A program made the translations under genes and the position numbers. A stretch of 44,661 nucleotides of DNA from Arcobacter sp. CECT 8986 (GTDB lineage Bacteria; Campylobacterota; Campylobacteria; Campylobacterales; Arcobacteraceae), in assembly GCF_004116725.1 (NCBI RefSeq), contig NZ_PDKG01000013.1, positions 1 through 44,661 of the forward strand. Reading direction: 5' to 3'. This document shows, in pieces, positions 44,415 to 44,661 of the stretch (position 1 is the stretch's first letter; every line of letters starts with the position of its first letter). A model generated the notes under the pieces. It saw only the letters and a list, made by a program, of their open reading frames with translations, was not told where the DNA came from and searched no databases.

Positions 44415-44661
44415 ATGTTAGATTTAGCGATAATAGGAGGAGGGCCAGCAGGATTAACAGCTGGGTTATACTCAACAAGAGGTGGATTAAAAGACGTAGT
44501 AATGTTTGAAATGGGGATGCCAGGAGGACAAATTACTGGTAGTTCAGAAATAGAGAATTATCCAGGACAAGCAGAAGTTGTATCTGGATTAGATTTAATG
44601 CAATCATGGCCACAACAAGCTATGAAGTTTGGATTAAAACATGAAATGAAAAAAATATCTT
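44415..44661 (+). CDS. trxB: Thioredoxin reductase, 5' part (runs off window)
   Basis: The first 82 codons of an FAD/NADPH disulfide reductase. The FAD-binding motif [14 protein letters not shown] begins at residue 6, followed by the [18 protein letters not shown] segment characteristic of bacterial TrxB. RBS AAAGGAA (44402-44408). The redox-active CxxC lies beyond the window end, so ferredoxin-NADP reductase-like relatives are not fully excluded, but the N-terminal match is strong. Confidence 0.92.
   Translation, partial: MLDLAIIGGGPAGLTAGLYSTRGGLKDVVMFEMGMPGGQITGSSEIENYPGQAEVVSGLDLMQSWPQQAMKFGLKHEMKKIS

Overview
The window looks like a piece of chromosome from a low-GC Campylobacterota (Epsilonproteobacteria) species, most likely of the family Arcobacteraceae. 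The evidence is the very AT-rich base composition, AGA/AAA/TTA-dominated codon use, the protein sequences, and blocks of gene order that I recall from Campylobacter jejuni: ctpA-purC-purS-purQ-(periplasmic protein)-plsC-crcB; rsfS-nadD divergent from gapA-pgk-tpiA-fabI; lysA-HAD-pheA-hisC-...-dxs; tatA-argS; and an MCE/Mla locus. No phage, plasmid, insertion sequence, CRISPR array or tRNA was recognised. All statements about other genomes are from memory, not from a search.

Layout. 1-180: 3' part of a 5S rRNA and the terminator of an rRNA operon. 453-2291: an orphan OmpR-type response regulator and truD. 2281-5617 (minus): a four-gene Mla/MCE phospholipid-transport operon (mlaE with a fused STAS domain, mlaF, mlaD, auxiliary lipoprotein). 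5706-7273 (minus): a YfgM-like/BamB-like pair. 7383-12939 (plus): ctpA, purC, purS, purQ, a two-TM periplasmic protein, plsC and crcB. 12936-13427 (minus): a small HTH regulator, followed by a 584-bp gene-free AT-rich stretch with nested palindromes. 14012-15965: tatA, argS and a 40-residue membrane microprotein. 15972-16852 (minus): rsfS and nadD. 16944-20688: gapA-pgk-tpiA-fabI. 20832-26871: lysA, a HAD protein, pheA, hisC, dxs. 26881-27830 (minus): tautomerase and maf. 27903-32077 (plus): panE, then two AEC permeases with a lipoprotein between them, then an NlpC/P60 lipoprotein. 32074-35108 (minus): a four-TM protein and alaS. 35238 to the end: trxA, then two tandem modules each made of a periplasmic-binding-domain histidine kinase, an OmpR-type regulator and a convergent transporter gene (dcuB in the first, an AGCS sodium:amino-acid symporter in the second), then the start of trxB.

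How it works together. Most of the window is housekeeping: central glycolysis/gluconeogenesis, purine, lysine, phenylalanine, histidine and isoprenoid synthesis, tRNA charging and modification, envelope maintenance and protein export. The accessory part is the trxA-trxB interval, where two paralogous sensor-regulator pairs sit against a C4-dicarboxylate transporter and an amino-acid symporter, suggesting nutrient sensing linked to uptake. The other accessory part is the AEC transporter cluster at 29.1-32.1 kb, preceded by tandem 10-11 bp repeats, a promoter and a 114-bp segment bounded by 13-bp inverted repeats. These two regions, and the palindromic gap at 13.4-14.0 kb, are the best places to look for undescribed regulation. 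I did not see a clearly novel multi-gene system.
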